From the NCBI RefSeq assembly GCF_900324485.2, contig NC_046640.1, positions 18,662,217-18,726,216 on the forward strand: 64,000 bases of DNA, read 5' to 3'. The stretch comes from Mastacembelus armatus (lineage: Eukaryota; Chordata; Actinopteri; Synbranchiformes; Mastacembelidae). Shown here piece after piece: positions 63,418-64,000 of this stretch (its first letter is position 1; the number at the start of each line of letters is the position of its first letter). The notes under the pieces are model-generated. The model was not told the origin of the DNA and ran no database searches. It was given only the letters and a program-made list of their open reading frames with translations. The position numbers and the translations under genes were made by a program.

Positions 63418-64000
63418 ATGGATGACGACACAACAGATGAGGTCTTTGCTGAGCTCAAGGCCAGGCCTCTTGGTGGCTGGGGTGTTGCTCAGATAGCAGC
63501 TGGCACTGGGCTTGCTGTATATGCAATGTGGGTGGGAATCCTTCAGCCAGGTTTCCGCAGAGTCCCTTTGAGGCTACAGGTAAGGCCTATATCTTCATAA
63601 CATGTCGAATAACGATTAATGCAACTTCGTTTCTGCTAAATGCACCACTTGAAAGGGTTGAGATATATATTTTGTTTTATTAGAAGCTTTTTAAAATTTC
63701 TTCAAGGTGCCCTACATTCCTGCCAGCAAAGCTCAAGTAGATAATGTAATGACATTGTTGAGATGTCGAAAGGGGGGCATTGTGGATTTGGGATCTGGTG
63801 ATGGCCGCATTGTAAGTACAAGCAAGATATTTTGAAACCTTTGACTTGCACTGATTAGCAATAGGTTTTAACTGTAGTTGTTTTTGTTCCTTGAGGTCTT
63901 AGAAGCCAGTCGGCAGGGTTTTATTCCTGCTGTAGGTTATGAGCTCAACCCGTGGCTCGTTCGCCTGGCCCGTTTTCATGCATGGAGAGCAGGCCAGCAT
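63418..64000 (+). CDS. antkmt: Adenine nucleotide translocase lysine methyltransferase (FAM173A), 5' part
   Basis: Exons 63418-63579, 63707-63811 and 63896 to the window edge are in phase. MDDDTTDEV start, membrane-like segment ([19 protein letters not shown]), then [16 protein letters not shown], the SAM-binding motif [11 protein letters not shown] and [20 protein letters not shown]. This pattern fits FAM173A (ANTKMT) better than its paralogue ATPSCKMT (FAM173B), which has LPFVPATTKQ at the same place. The enzyme trimethylates a lysine of the mitochondrial ADP/ATP carrier. The C-terminal half is outside the window. Confidence 0.88.

Overview
This window is vertebrate, and almost certainly teleost, chromosomal DNA. 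It has multi-exon genes with short GT-AG introns, fish-type immunoglobulin heavy-chain V segments, and fish repeats: an RTE-clade LINE, tRNA-headed SINE fragments, Tc1 and hAT pieces, and a Helitron-like element. A percomorph-like genome is likely, but the species cannot be fixed from the sequence.

Bases 1-753 are the 3' part of a decayed hAT DNA transposon. Bases about 760-28,830 are the V end of an immunoglobulin heavy-chain (IGH) locus read entirely on the minus strand. I count 16 V segments or near-complete V pseudogenes plus two fragments, labelled here V1 to V18 from left to right. Most show the standard layout: octamer promoter, leader exon (43, 46 or 49 nt, always ending in phase 1), short intron, V exon, and a recombination signal sequence (RSS) with a spacer of about 23 bp. 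They fall into four families that are interleaved: A (V2, V3, V4, V6, V7, V10, V12, V13, V15), B (V5, V8, V14, V16), C (V1, V9, V11) and D (V18). No D, J or constant exon is visible. By orientation they should lie to the left of base 1, so V18 is the most distal V of the cluster. Several segments are broken: V3 (internal deletion), V4 (leader splice donor lost), V8 (leader and promoter deleted), V9 (heptamer altered and a 1.7 kb insertion in the leader intron), V12 (leader start and promoter lost) and V17 (FR3 relic). The array has grown by block duplication; V1-V2 matches V11-V12 and V5-V6 matches V14-V15. Insertions can be dated relative to these duplications by comparing filled and empty paralogous sites.

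From about 30.6 kb onward the window holds ordinary single-copy genes: cabp5 (+, retinal/neuronal EF-hand protein), asphd1 (-), sez6l2 (+, divergent from asphd1), kctd13 (+), hirip3 (+) and the 5' part of antkmt/FAM173A (+, runs off the right edge). The set asphd1, sez6l2, kctd13, hirip3 is the gene set of human 16p11.2, so this is a conserved syntenic block abutting the distal end of the fish IGH V array. The complete coding exons of cabp5, asphd1, sez6l2, kctd13 and hirip3 could be chained in phase by eye, giving predicted proteins of 170, 362, 892, 331 and 433 residues.

Points most worth a second look are the Helitron/Helentron-like insertion in the V9 leader intron, a CTCF-like motif beside the RSS of the distal V18, family-specific octamer and heptamer variants, mosaic V segments with a family-B RSS on a family-A body, orphan octamer-TATA promoters without a V exon, and a split-spacing RE1/REST-like site in the GC-rich start region of sez6l2.
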